Source of the DNA: Tardiphaga sp. vice304
GTDB lineage: Bacteria > Pseudomonadota > Alphaproteobacteria > Rhizobiales > Xanthobacteraceae
Direction: 5' to 3'
NCBI RefSeq assembly: GCF_007018905.1
Contig: NZ_CP041402.1
Span: 3,894,001-3,958,000, forward strand
DNA length: 64,000 nt
The notes beneath the pieces are model-generated. The model saw only the letters and a list, made by a program, of their open reading frames with translations. It ran no database searches and was not told the DNA's origin. The position numbers and the translations under genes are program-made. Of this stretch, positions 1 to 8,888 are shown in pieces. Position 1 is the stretch's first letter, and every line of letters starts with the position of its first letter.

Positions 1-1482
1 GGCGAGAAGTTCGTAGGCCGCGAGTTCGTCGAGCTGCCTCGGGGTGTTCGCCGCGACGACACGCGGTTTGGGCATCGCACTCGGCGACCGGCGCTGCAGC
101 GCCGCCTGGATCGCGTCGGCGCAGGATTCCGGCGTGCGGAAGTTAGCGATGCCGGCAGCCGTCAGCATCGCCAGCGCCTCAGGCGCCTCCGGCACCAGGA
201 AGGTCACCAGCGGTTTCTGCGACAACGCGCTCTCGATCACCGGCTTCACCGCAAGCTCCGGCTGGAAGCGTGCGGAGGATCCGATCACGGCCACCACCAC
301 ATCGAATTCCGGCGCGGCCAGCATGGTCTCCAATGCCGCCTTCATGATGTCGTAGCGCGTGCCGGCCAGCGTGAGGTCGATAATGCGCTCGCGCCCGGCG
401 GCGACGCCGGCCTCGGTCAGCCGATCATAGGTCTCATGGCTTAGCTTGACGACATCGATGCCGCGGATGCCCAACTCATCCACGACCATCGCGGCGCCGC
501 CCCCGGTCGTCGTGACGACGCCGACGCGCATGCTGCGCGGGCCCGCCGGGCGCGCCGGGAGACGCTGCAGCAGCGGCAGCGTCTCGAGCAGGGTTTCGAA
601 ATTGAACACGCGCGCGATGCCGCAATCGGCGAGGAAGGCAGCGGCGACGTCGTCTTCGCCGGCCAGCGCGCCGGTGTGCGACAGCGCCAGTTCGGCGGCC
701 GCCGCGGAGCGCCCGAGCTTGTAGGCGACCACCGGCTTGCCGCGCGCGGCCGCGCCGATCGCAAAGGTGCGCAGCGCATCGGCGTGGCGGATGCTTTCGA
801 GAAACAGCATGTAGCCGGTGACTTCGGGATCATCGAGCGTCGCCGAGCAGATTTCACCGAGGCTGAGATCGATCTCGTTACCGACCGAGACCAGTCCGGC
901 AAAGCCAATGTTGCGCGCCTTGCCGCGCGACACCAGCGCGCCGAGCAGACTGCCGGAATGCGAGGCGACGAAGATGCTGCCGCTCGGCAGGTCCGGTTCG
1001 GCGAAGGCGGCGTTCGCGGTGATGATGGTCTTGGCGCGCAGATTGATGGCGCCGAGGCTGGACGGGCCGAGGATGCGGAGCGACGTCGTCGCGCACAGCG
1101 CCTGCAGGCGTGCGACCAGTTCCTTCCCCTCCGCGCCGCCTTCGGAAAACCCGGCGGCCAGAATGGTGACCACGGCAACGCCGAGCCGCGCGCATTCCTC
1201 TGCGGCGGCAACGGCATCCGCGGTCGGCGTCAGGATGAAGACGTGATCCGGCACTTCCGGCAAAGCTGCGAGCGACGGCCACGCCTTCTCACCCAGCACG
1301 GTGGGCCGACGCGGATTGATCGGATAGACCATGCCCTTGTAACCGGCGCGTCGCAGAAACTGCAGCGGCCGCGACGAGGTCTTGGTGACATCATCGGACG
1401 CGCCGACCAGCGCGATGCTGCGCGGGGCCAGCAGCGCCTGCCCGAGCGTCGGCTTTGTCAGGTCATCCCGCACGGGCAGCAT
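1..1482 (-). CDS. Acetate--CoA ligase family protein (ADP-forming acyl-CoA synthetase), partial at left edge
   Basis: The reading frame is open from an ATG at 1482 to the window edge, giving 494 N-terminal residues; the stop lies outside. The N-terminus has a CoA-binding Rossmann domain (SIALVGAS near residue 20, then VYPINPRRPTVLG). A succinyl-CoA-ligase-like domain follows, with GPSSLGAINL and the SHTGALAGED motif carrying the His that is phosphorylated in this family, then a second such domain (TTTGGGAAMVVDELG). The ATP-grasp part would lie beyond the edge. These enzymes interconvert an acyl-CoA and an acid plus nucleotide. The start overlaps the acyl-CoA dehydrogenase stop by 20 nt, so the two are probably co-translated. 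The acyl substrate cannot be read from the sequence. Confidence 0.88.
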   Translation of the reverse strand, partial: MLPVRDDLTKPTLGQALLAPRSIALVGASDDVTKTSSRPLQFLRRAGYKGMVYPINPRRPTVLGEKAWPSLAALPEVPDHVFILTPTADAVAAAEECARLGVAVVTILAAGFSEGGAEGKELVARLQALCATTSLRILGPSSLGAINLRAKTIITANAAFAEPDLPSGSIFVASHSGSLLGALVSRGKARNIGFAGLVSVGNEIDLSLGEICSATLDDPEVTGYMLFLESIRHADALRTFAIGAAARGKPVVAYKLGRSAAAAELALSHTGALAGEDDVAAAFLADCGIARVFNFETLLETLPLLQRLPARPAGPRSMRVGVVTTTGGGAAMVVDELGIRGIDVVKLSHETYDRLTEAGVAAGRERIIDLTLAGTRYDIMKAALETMLAAPEFDVVVAVIGSSARFQPELAVKPVIESALSQKPLVTFLVPEAPEALAMLTAAGIANFRTPESCADAIQAALQRRSPSAMPKPRVVAANTPRQLDELAAYELLA

Positions 1483-2623
1483 TTCCGCGCTGGTCGAACT
1501 TGCGTTCGAATACGTCTTCGGCAATCCGGTTCTTGAGGATTTCGGTCGAGCCGCCGGCGATCATCCAGCCGCGGGTGCGGCGCATGCAGTATTCGGCGAG
1601 CGAGTCCTGGCTGTAGCCGAGCCCGCCCATGATCTGCACCGCCTCGTTGGCGACGTCGAACCCGGCCTGGTTGCAGGCGAGTTTCGCGATCGCCGTGTTG
1701 TAGGGCGACGGCAGGCCGCTCTCGATGCTGGCGGCGCGGTACAGCAGCATCTGCGCGGAATCGAGCTTCAGCGCCATGTCGGCGAATTTCCACTGCAGGC
1801 CCTGGAATTCGCACAGCGGCCGGCCGAACTGCTTGCGGATCAGCGCGTGCTCGCGCGCCAGGTTAAAGGCGTAGCGGCCGAGCGCCAGCGAGCGCGACGA
1901 ATTGCCGAGCCGCTCGACGTTGAAGCCGGAGATCTGTTTCTTGAAGCCGCCAATGCCGAGCAGGACATTCTCCTTCGGGATGCGGCAATTCTCGAAATAC
2001 AGCTGGCTCCAGGATTCGCCGCTCATGAAGGCCGACGGCTTGCCGACCGTGAAGCCCGGCGTATCGCGCTCCACGATCACCGAGCCGATGCCGCCGACGC
2101 CGGGCCCGAAGCGCACGTAAACCAGATAGACTGCGGCATCCGGGCTGTGGGTGCCGAACACCTTGCTGCCGTTGATCAGGTAACCGTCGCCGTCCTCGGT
2201 CGCGCTGGTCTTCAGCTCGGTTGCCGCGGAGCCAGCGTCGGGCTCGCTCATGCCGAGGCTGATGCAGGTGTTGCCCGCCAGCAGATCGGGCAGCCAGCGC
2301 GCCTTCTGCTCCGGCGTGGCATATTCGACGAAGGTGCGGATCGGACCGAAATTGCCGGCCTGCACGATGTCGGCGCTGCGCGGGCAGACTGCGGCGACCT
2401 GCTCGATCGCGATCACCGAATCGAACAGCGTGCCGCCGGCGCCGCCATCCTCTTCGCTGAAGGAAATGCCGAGCAACCCCTGCTTCGCCAGCAGCTTCGC
2501 GGTCGCGAAGGGGAATTGCGGGTCGTGCGCGCGGGCCAGCGCGCCGTCCTTCAGGTTGGCCTCCGCAAAGCGTCGCACTGAGGTGGCGAAGGACTGCTGT
2601 TCTTCAGAAAGCTCAAAATTCAT
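1463..2623 (-). CDS. Acyl-CoA dehydrogenase family protein
   Basis: This is a 386-aa flavoenzyme of ordinary length for the family, predicted to oxidise an acyl-CoA to the 2-enoyl-CoA with FAD and pass electrons to ETF. It starts MNFELSEEQQSFATSVRRFA, the usual N-terminal helix. It has the mid-domain stretch ISLGMSEPDAGSAATEL, the QIMGGLGY signature and a C-terminal IAGGSTEIL segment. In short- and medium-chain enzymes a catalytic Glu precedes that Gly-Ser/Thr; here the residue is Gly, so the base probably sits elsewhere, as in other subfamilies. It is the first gene of a minus-strand pair with the CoA ligase and is divergent from a LysR gene, its likely regulator. The substrate is unknown. 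Confidence 0.94.
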   Translation of the reverse strand: MNFELSEEQQSFATSVRRFAEANLKDGALARAHDPQFPFATAKLLAKQGLLGISFSEEDGGAGGTLFDSVIAIEQVAAVCPRSADIVQAGNFGPIRTFVEYATPEQKARWLPDLLAGNTCISLGMSEPDAGSAATELKTSATEDGDGYLINGSKVFGTHSPDAAVYLVYVRFGPGVGGIGSVIVERDTPGFTVGKPSAFMSGESWSQLYFENCRIPKENVLLGIGGFKKQISGFNVERLGNSSRSLALGRYAFNLAREHALIRKQFGRPLCEFQGLQWKFADMALKLDSAQMLLYRAASIESGLPSPYNTAIAKLACNQAGFDVANEAVQIMGGLGYSQDSLAEYCMRRTRGWMIAGGSTEILKNRIAEDVFERKFDQRGNAARAG

Positions 2624-2681
2624 GGATCAACGCCGCCGTTATGGGATGGCCTGTTTCCCAGCCTGCGGTTTGACCGGCAAC

Positions 2682-2722
2682 TGCACAAAGGTTATCAAGT
2701 CATGACCTTTTGTAATGGTGCA
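2682..2722. promoter_or_regulatory. Candidate LysR operator between divergent genes
   Basis: The 104-bp gap between the acyl-CoA dehydrogenase and the LysR gene contains an interrupted inverted repeat. ACAAAGGT (2685-2692) faces ACCTTTTGT (2705-2713), flanked by outer arms TGCAC (2682) and GTGCA (2718-2722). LysR-type regulators usually bind such dyads in the divergent promoter of their target. The structure is seen; the assignment is inferred. Confidence 0.5.
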
Positions 2723-2727
2723 CCGCC

Positions 2728-3615
2728 ATGTTGCCGCCGCTCAATCCGCTGCATGTTTTCGACGTCGCCGCCCGGCTGCTCAGCTTCACCCGCGCGGCGG
2801 CGGAGCTGCGCGTCACCCAGCCGGCGATCAGCCGGCAGATTAACACGCTGGAGAGCTTTCTCGGCGTGCGACTGTTCGAGCGCGACAGGCAGGGTCTGCG
2901 GCTGACCTCGGAGGGCGAGCAGTTCCAGCGCCAGATCGCGCCGGCCTTCGCGATCATCGCCAACGCCACCGCGGGGCTGATGACGACGGGCCGCGCCGAG
3001 CCGCTGAAGATCCGCGTCTACACCACCTTCGCGGCGAAATGGCTGATCCAGCGGCTGCCCTCGTTCTACGTCGCCTATCCGCATATCAAGCTGAACATCA
3101 GCAATGTGGTGGCGCCGATCGATTTCGAGAAGGACAAGGTCGACCTCGCCATCCAGTTCGGCGCGGGCCACTGGCCGAACGTGGAATGCGAGCTACTGTT
3201 CAAGGACCTGATCCAGCCGATGTGCAGCCCGAAGCTGTTGAAGTCCCACCGGATGGTCGAACCCGACGACCTCCGCCGCGTGCAACTGTTGCACTCCCAC
3301 TACCGCCGCGCCGACTGGCCGGACTGGCTGATGGCGGTGAACCGTCCGGATCTCCTGACCGACGCCGGAATCAGCTTTCCCAGCTCCGTGCTGACCTATC
3401 ATGCCGCGGTCGAGGGCGTCGGCGTGGCCATGGGCCAGCTCTATCTGCTGCGCAACGAGATCAACGATGGCTCGCTGATACCGCTGTTCAACGCGCCGTT
3501 CGAACGCCAGCTCGCGCATTACGTCGCCTGGCCGAAACATCGGCCGCTCGGCCGAAAGGCTCGCAGCTTCATGCACTGGCTGCGATTGCAGACGGGCGAG
3601 TTCCTGAAGAAGTAG
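2728..3615 (+). CDS. LysR family transcriptional regulator (GcvA-like)
   Basis: This 295-aa protein has the typical LysR length. The N-terminal winged helix-turn-helix covers about residues 1-60 (PLNPLHVFDVAARLLSFTRA, then LRVTQPAISRQINTLESFLG, FERDRQGLRLT). A periplasmic-binding-like effector domain follows to the C-terminus. The start at 2728 is the ATG that gives the canonical 'PPLNPLHVF' opening; no strong Shine-Dalgarno is visible. The gene is divergent from the acyl-CoA dehydrogenase/CoA ligase pair, which suggests it controls them, probably in response to an acid or acyl-CoA. The effector is unknown. Confidence 0.94.
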   Translation: MLPPLNPLHVFDVAARLLSFTRAAAELRVTQPAISRQINTLESFLGVRLFERDRQGLRLTSEGEQFQRQIAPAFAIIANATAGLMTTGRAEPLKIRVYTTFAAKWLIQRLPSFYVAYPHIKLNISNVVAPIDFEKDKVDLAIQFGAGHWPNVECELLFKDLIQPMCSPKLLKSHRMVEPDDLRRVQLLHSHYRRADWPDWLMAVNRPDLLTDAGISFPSSVLTYHAAVEGVGVAMGQLYLLRNEINDGSLIPLFNAPFERQLAHYVAWPKHRPLGRKARSFMHWLRLQTGEFLKK

Positions 3616-3628
3616 GATCTGCGCGCAA

Positions 3629-3960
3629 AATTTAATGGCGTTGCGGCAAGATCTCGATCTGAAGGGAATGCGCGCCGGCTGCGCGCAAGGCAATTGCGGC
3701 GCCCTGCACGGTGCTGCTGGACGCCGGCCGATCCAGTCCTGCACCACGCCGCTGTACATGGTGGCGAACCGCGACATCGTCACGATCGAAGGCCTGAGCC
3801 ATGATGGCGCGCCGGGCGAGTCTAGACCACCATCGTCGAACGCCCCGACGGATGCGCCGCGGATCCCGTCGCCGCGGCGATCGGCAACGCCATCGCCCTC
3901 CGCGTCCGCGACATGCGGCCGCCCTTCGATCGGCTGGAAGCGGCCATCAACGCAGCATGA
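3629..3960 (+). pseudogene. Remnant of an isoquinoline/aldehyde-type molybdenum hydroxylase (2Fe-2S subunit head plus large-subunit tail)
   Basis: Two short fragments of different subunits lie end to end. Bases 3635-3800 read ALRQDLDLKGMRAGCAQGNC and then RRPIQSCTTPLYMVANRDIV, TIEGL. This follows the plant-type 2Fe-2S ferredoxin domain of IorA-like small subunits, with one cluster Cys replaced (GNCGALH instead of the usual xCGACxV). Bases about 3829-3960, in another frame, read ERPDGCAADPVAAAIGNAIA, LRVRDMRPPFDRLEAAINAA then TGA, resembling the C-terminus of the molybdopterin large subunit. Almost all of both genes between these points is missing, so this looks like a deletion scar of an iorAB-type operon. 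It cannot be functional. The family match comes from motif memory and needs a protein search. Confidence 0.66.
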
Positions 3961-3968
3961 TAGGGGAG

Positions 3969-4042
3969 TGGAGCGGGTGGAGGGAATCGAACCCTCGTAT
4001 TCAGCTTGGAAGGCTGCTGCTCTACCATTGAGCTACACCCGC
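3969..4042 (-). tRNA. tRNA-Gly (anticodon TCC)
   Basis: The minus strand folds as a 74-nt cloverleaf including an encoded CCA. The acceptor begins GCGGGTG, the D-arm contains AGCTCAATGGTAGAGC, the anticodon loop is CTTCCAA giving TCC, and the T-arm carries GGTTCGATTCC. It reads glycine codons GGA/GGG. The 3' end lies just beyond the oxidoreductase remnant. Confidence 0.96.
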
Positions 4043-4135
4043 GCTGGCGATCAGGTATCACGTCGCCGGATTCGCCTCAACACCCGCAAGGCGGCAATTT
4101 GCCTCCCCGGCGGCGGCAAAACCGGCGATTTCGCG

Positions 4136-5302
4136 CTATTTCGCCTCGCTGCGCAGGATCGCCAGCGCCAGCGTGGTGGCGCGGGGGACGATGCTGTCGA
4201 GGTCGAGCCATTCCTGGGCGGTGTGGACATTGCCGCCAACCGGGCCGAGGCCGCACAGGGTCGGCGTGCCCACCGAGGCCGTGAAGCCGGAATCGGCGCA
4301 GCCGCCGGCGAATTCGCCGGTGAGCGTCGGCAGGCCGGCATCGCCCGCGGCGCCGCGATAGATGTCGAACAGCGCCTTCGAGCTCGGGCTCTGCATCAGC
4401 GGCAGGAACTCGCCGTTGAGATGCAGCTTCGCCGTGGTGCCGGACACCGTCGGCGTCGCCATGATCCGCTCGATCGCCGCCAGCGTGGTGGCGCGGTCGG
4501 CGGGCTCGACATAGCGCAGGTCGATCTGGCCCTCGGCGTGCGGCGCCGTGGTGTTGATCGACTGGCCGCCCTGCACCAGCCCGACATTCAGCGTGATGCC
4601 ACGGGCGATATCGGTCAGCGCATGGATCGCCACGATCTTGTGCGCGAGCTCGCCGATCGCGCTGATGCCGTCGGCAAAATTATTGCCGGAATGCGCGGCG
4701 CGACCGAACACCTCGAAGCGCATGAACACGCCGCCCTTGCGGCTGGTACAGATGTTGCCGGTCGGGCGCCCCGGCTCGGAATTATACACCGCGCGCGCCG
4801 CGCGGCCCTCGCGCTCGATGATCGGGCGCGACGACGGCGAGGCGATCTCCTCGTCGGCGGTGATCAGGATCCGGATCGGGAACGGCGCGACGCCGAATTT
4901 CTGCAGGGCAGCGGCGACGAACACGTTGATGACGAGCCCCGCCTTCATGTCGGCGATCCCCGGGCCGTGGGCCTTCGTGCCCTCGATGGTGAAGGGGCGG
5001 CGAGCCGCCTCGCCTTTCGGAAACACGGTGTCGCGGTGGCCCATCAAGAGGATCGGCTTCTCGTTGCTGCCGGGCTTGGCGATTTGCGCATGCAGAGCGT
5101 CGCCATAGACCTCATGCGGCTCGCGCCAGCTCTCGATGCCATGCTCGGCAAAATGCCGCTCGAAGCGCGCCGCCACCGCATCGACGCCCTCCTTGTCGTA
5201 GGAGCCGGAGTCGATGTTCACGACGTCGCGCAGCAGGTCGATCATCGGCTGCCTCTGCGAGGCCAGCCACTCGGTGATCTGGAGTTCGTGGGTGGTGGTC
5301 AT
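4136..5302 (-). CDS. M20 family metallopeptidase (glutamate carboxypeptidase-like)
   Basis: This is a 388-aa di-zinc hydrolase of the carboxypeptidase G2 / ArgE / DapE superfamily, cleaving an amide or terminal peptide bond. Zinc-site motifs are visible: GHRDTVFPKG, then HGPGIADMKAGLV with the bridging Asp, and the catalytic Glu in TADEEIASPSSR. A central lid/dimerisation domain (GGVFMRFEVFGRAAHSG) is present. The frame extends 10 codons further upstream, but ATG 5302 is chosen because AAGGAAG lies 6 nt before it. There is no signal peptide, so the enzyme is probably cytoplasmic. It neighbours a broken GMC oxidoreductase on the same strand; the substrate cannot be assigned. Confidence 0.92.
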   Translation of the reverse strand: MTTTHELQITEWLASQRQPMIDLLRDVVNIDSGSYDKEGVDAVAARFERHFAEHGIESWREPHEVYGDALHAQIAKPGSNEKPILLMGHRDTVFPKGEAARRPFTIEGTKAHGPGIADMKAGLVINVFVAAALQKFGVAPFPIRILITADEEIASPSSRPIIEREGRAARAVYNSEPGRPTGNICTSRKGGVFMRFEVFGRAAHSGNNFADGISAIGELAHKIVAIHALTDIARGITLNVGLVQGGQSINTTAPHAEGQIDLRYVEPADRATTLAAIERIMATPTVSGTTAKLHLNGEFLPLMQSPSSKALFDIYRGAAGDAGLPTLTGEFAGGCADSGFTASVGTPTLCGLGPVGGNVHTAQEWLDLDSIVPRATTLALAILRSEAK

Positions 5303-5352
5303 GAAACTTCCTTCTTGGTAAATCTCGTGCAATCAGCTCGGTCGCTTCGATC

Positions 5353-5472
5353 GTGATTGCGAGGAGCCCTTGCGACGAAGCAATCCAGTTCTTGCGGAGT
5401 TTGTGGTTTCTGGATTGCCGCGTCGCTTCGCTAAGGGGAAAGCCGAACGGCTTTCCCTGACCTTGCAATGAC
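5353..5472. repeat. Intergenic palindromic repeat element (type A)
   Basis: Between the M20 peptidase and the GMC gene lies a 120-bp element. Inner arms GCGACGAAGCAATCCAG (5372-5388) and CTGGATTGCCGCGTCGCTTC (from 5410) pair imperfectly, with outer TGATTGCGAGG against TTGCAATGACGG. A second small hairpin, GAAAGCCGAACGGCTTTC, sits inside the right arm. It resembles the mobile palindromic units scattered between genes in Bradyrhizobiaceae and has no coding content. Confidence 0.7.
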
Positions 5473-5520
5473 GGAGCTTTGATCTCCCTCACTCCGACTC
5501 TCGCCGACATGAGGTTCGGC

Positions 5521-7098
5521 TTACACCACCATCGCGGGCTCGGCTTTCGCCATCGCCTGCTTCATCATCTTCGCCACATATTCGCCGATCACCACCGTTG
5601 TGAGGTGGGTGTTGGCGCGGCAGTCCGACGGCATGATCGAGGCATCTGCCACGCGCAGCCCTTTGATGCCCTTCACGGTGCCGTCCGGATTGACCACGCC
5701 ACTTGCGTCCGCAAAGCCGCTCATGTGGCAGGTGCCGGCGGCGTGCTGGATGTCGCCGGTCTCGCGGCGCAGGATCGCTTCCAGTTCGGCGGTCGGCAGC
5801 GCCGCCGCCTGCGGCAGTGTGAGGTCGGTGTCGGCCAGACGGATCCAGTCGGCGATGCCAGCCAGCGCCGGCTGGGTGGACAGCACCGCCATGCGCCTGA
5901 CGGCATCGACCATGCGCAGCATGTCGCGCGGGTCAGCCAGCATGTTTTCCTCGACCACCGGATCGATCGACGCGTCGCGCGAGGCGAGCTTCAGCGTACC
6001 GCGCGAAAAAGCGTTGAACAGGCCGGCCGCCACCGCGCCAGGCACGCCGATGCCGCGGTGGTTGAAGGCGACCAGGATCATGTCGCGCCTGCCGCCATCG
6101 GCCAGCCCCGACGAATAGGTCGCGCAGCAATTGGTGTGGCGGGTGTCGGGATCGGACGGGCGCAATTACTCGCGCAGTTGCACGGTGGCGCGCAGCAGCG
6201 GGTGATCGAAAAAGTGTTTTCCGACCGGCAGGTCCTGCACGACCTCAATGCCCATCGCCTGCAATTCATCGGCCGGGCCGATGCCCGAGCGCAGCAGGAT
6301 CGCCGGGCTGTGGATCGCACCAGCGCACAATACGATCTCGCGCGCGTGAATCTCCGTGCTGCCCTGCCCTTCGGCGTGGACCACGACGCCGGTGGCGCGA
6401 CCATTGGTCAGGAGCAGGCGATCGACCAGCACCCGGCCGCGGATTTCCAGATTGGCGCGACCGCGCGCCGGCTCAAGATAGGCCTCATTGGTGGTGATGC
6501 GACGGCTATCGCGGCTGTTGATCGGATAGCAGGCGGCGCCCTCGCCGTCCGGACCGTTGACGTCGTCGCACCAGTGATAACCCGACGCGAGCGCGGCATC
6601 GCGCAACCCGCGATCGATCTCGCCCCACTTCTCAGGCGGCGCGCGGTAGATCGGCAGCGGACCACCGCGTCCATGGCCGGGACGGTCGCCGAATTCGAAA
6701 TCGTCCTCGATCACCGAAAACAGCGGCATGACTTCTTTCGCCGACCAGCCGGTGCAGCCATTGGCGGCCCATTCGTCGAACGCGTCGGCGACGCCGCGGA
6801 TCGCGATCTGGCCGTTCATCATCGAGGACCCGCCGAGCCCCTTGCCGCGCCAGTAGAAGCGCGGCTCCTGCTCCGCGACGCGCCGCGTCAGGAGATTCGG
6901 CCACTGCCATTTCTCCTGGAATTCGCGACGGTGAATGATCGGGATCGGGTTCGGCGTGCGGATCTCCCACGGCGCCTCGTCGGCGCGCCAGTCGAGACCG
7001 GCCTCCAGCAGCAATACGCGCCGGGTGGCATCTTCGGAGAGACGGGCAGCCACGGCGGCACCGGCCGAACCTCCGCCGACAACGATCACATCACGCAT
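5521..7098 (-). pseudogene. GMC family oxidoreductase interrupted by an in-frame TAA
   Basis: A full-length FAD-dependent glucose-methanol-choline oxidoreductase (about 524 sense codons) is split by one TAA at 6166-6168. The upstream half (7098-6169) begins with the FAD dinucleotide-binding motif VIVVGGGSAGAAVAARLSED and has GKGLGGSSMMNG. The downstream half continues in the same frame (RPSDPDTRHTNCCATYSSGL) with the C-terminal AGTCHMSGFAD and the active-site region CRANTHLTTVVIGEYVAKMM. Both halves are otherwise intact, so a single point change (GAA, CAA or AAA to TAA) explains it. The TTG right after the stop could restart translation, but half an FAD fold should be inactive. A sequencing error is the main alternative. 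Confidence 0.9.
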
Positions 7099-7399
7099 CA
7101 GTCATCACTTCCAGGCTCGGCCGGCAAGCGGCCCTGAAATCAACCAGGGCCACAGCCTTACAGCGGTCGATCGTTCGGAACGCAGTATGCGTCACGGCAT
7201 TGCGCAACGCCAGTATGCACGCCACGGCGCGGGTATGGCGCAACGGCTACTGGATCGCGCGGCAAACCGAAAACGCGCCGCCCTGCAAAGCCGGCGCGTT
7301 CATGGACGAGCCGCTTGACCTTGCAGCGAAAGCCGGTGAATTGCTGGAAATCGCTGGCCCGAATCGGCTGCTCGTACTGACCCGCATGAGGAACCCGCC
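7099..7399. other. Intergenic region with no supportable gene
   Basis: These 301 bases lie between the divergent GMC pseudogene and the NmrA-like reductase. A 67-codon plus-strand frame (7200-7403) ends in an ATGA overlap with the next start, but its product matches no family known to me and has no clear ribosome-binding site. The promoters for both neighbours are presumably here; none is convincing by eye. Confidence 0.5.
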
Positions 7400-8260
7400 A
7401 TGATCCTGATCACCGCCGCCAGTGGCAAAACCGGCCGGGCCATCATCGCCGCGCTGGCGGCGCGCGGCGCATCGGTGCGTGCGTTTGTGCGCAGCGCCGC
7501 GCAACGCGAGGCGCTGCTCCGGCTCGGCGCGACCGATGTCGTGATCGGCGCGCTCGACGACGACGCCGCATTGCTGCGCGCGATGCACGAGACAGACGCA
7601 GTCTACCACGTCTGTCCGAATGTCAGCCTGCATGAAGTGGCTTTTGCCGACGCCGTGATCGCCGCGGCGGAGGCCGCCGAAGTGCCGCGGCTGGTCTATC
7701 ATTCCGTGCTGCACCCGCATGTCGAGGTGATGCCGCACCACTGGTCCAAGATGCGCGTCGAGGAGATGCTGTACAGTTCGGAACTGGACTGGACCATCCT
7801 GCAGCCCACCACCTATATGCAGAACATCCTGAGCGAACTCGATCGGATCACGACCGACGGCGTGTACCGCGTGCCCTACCCGCTTGAGACGCCGCTCAGC
7901 CTGATCGATCTCGGCGATATCGCCGAGGTCGCCGCAAAAGTGCTGACCGAGGACGGCCACGCCAATGCCACCTACGAACTGGCCGGCACGTCGCCGCTGA
8001 GCCCGATCGATGTTGCCGAAGCGTTTGCCGCCGCCCTCGGGCGCGAGGTTCGGGCCGAGGCCGAATCTGTCAAGGCATGGCAGGCGCGCGCGCGTATCGC
8101 CGGGATGGATGAGCATGCCGTGACAGCGCTGACGAAAATGTTCGTCAGCTATGCTGGCGACGGGCTGAAGGGCAATCCCAACGTGCTGCGCTGGCTGCTG
8201 GGACGCGAGCCCGTCACGCTGGCGGAATTCGCGGCATCCTGCCGTCAGCGCGTGCCGTAA
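7400..8260 (+). CDS. NmrA-like NAD(P)-binding oxidoreductase (atypical SDR)
   Basis: This 286-aa Rossmann-fold protein starts [20 protein letters not shown], a TGxxGxxG-type nucleotide-binding loop with Ala-Ser-Gly-Lys-Thr-Gly. A substrate domain with a motif like that of NmrA/HSCARG and TMR proteins follows ([36 protein letters not shown]). Such proteins act as NADPH sensors or quinone and related reductases. The Tyr-x3-Lys pair of classical SDRs is not evident. The 3' end overlaps the end of the convergent upp gene by 16 nt. Confidence 0.88.
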   Translation: MILITAASGKTGRAIIAALAARGASVRAFVRSAAQREALLRLGATDVVIGALDDDAALLRAMHETDAVYHVCPNVSLHEVAFADAVIAAAEAAEVPRLVYHSVLHPHVEVMPHHWSKMRVEEMLYSSELDWTILQPTTYMQNILSELDRITTDGVYRVPYPLETPLSLIDLGDIAEVAAKVLTEDGHANATYELAGTSPLSPIDVAEAFAAALGREVRAEAESVKAWQARARIAGMDEHAVTALTKMFVSYAGDGLKGNPNVLRWLLGREPVTLAEFAASCRQRVP

Positions 8261-8874
8261 GCGCGATCGCCGGCATCGCCGAGGCCGGGCCAGATATAGG
8301 CGTGGTCGGTCAGCTTCTCGTCGACCGCCGCGGTCCAGATCGGCACATCCGGGTGATGGCCGCGCAGCCGCTCGATGCCTTCGGGTGCCGCCAGCAGGCA
8401 GACGAAGCGGATGTCCCGGGCGCCGCGCTCCTTGATGCGGTCGATCGCCGCCACCGCGGTGTTGGCAGTGGCCAGCATCGGATCGATCACGATGACCAGC
8501 CGCTCCTCGAGATTGGTCGGCGCCTTGAAGAAATATTCGACGGCGGTAAAGGTCTCGGGATCGCGGTACAGGCCGATATGCGCGATGCGCGCCGACGGCA
8601 CCAGATCGATCATGCCCTCGACGAAGGACAGGCCGGCGCGCAGCACCGGCGCGAACACCAGCTTCTTGCCGGCGATTTCCTTGCCGGTCATCCTGGTCAG
8701 CGGCGTCTCGATCTCGACGTCGGTGAGCGGCAGGTCGCGCGTCACCTCATAGCACAGCAACATGCCGATCTCGTTGAGCAGTTCGCGAAACCCCTTGGTG
8801 GAGCGGGTCTTGTCGCGGATCAGCGTCAGCTTGTGCTGCACCAGCGGGTGGGTAACGATCGTAACGCCGTCCAT
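8245..8874 (-). CDS. upp: Uracil phosphoribosyltransferase
   Basis: This 209-aa enzyme has the family's usual length and makes UMP from uracil and PRPP. The PRPP-binding loop is visible as [20 protein letters not shown]. The [15 protein letters not shown] segment and the C-terminal uracil-recognition segment [16 protein letters not shown] are also present. It is the last gene of a minus-strand trio with a DUF1688 protein (14 nt gap) and a GTP-cyclohydrolase-II-like protein. In yeast the URC uracil-degradation route uses the same three families, so its role here is probably catabolic as well as salvage. Confidence 0.96.
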   Translation of the reverse strand: MDGVTIVTHPLVQHKLTLIRDKTRSTKGFRELLNEIGMLLCYEVTRDLPLTDVEIETPLTRMTGKEIAGKKLVFAPVLRAGLSFVEGMIDLVPSARIAHIGLYRDPETFTAVEYFFKAPTNLEERLVIVIDPMLATANTAVAAIDRIKERGARDIRFVCLLAAPEGIERLRGHHPDVPIWTAAVDEKLTDHAYIWPGLGDAGDRAYGTR

Positions 8875-8888
8875 TGCACTTCCTTCGA

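Noticed and set aside
3635..5356. Plus-strand frame of 573 codons running from the oxidoreductase remnant across tRNA-Gly and the M20 gene
   Set aside because: Only the first 55 codons carry a real similarity; the rest is antisense to tRNA-Gly and the M20 peptidase.
7200..7403. 67-codon frame ending in an ATGA overlap with the NmrA-like gene
   Set aside because: No family similarity or ribosome-binding site; a 4-nt overlap is common by chance in GC-rich DNA.
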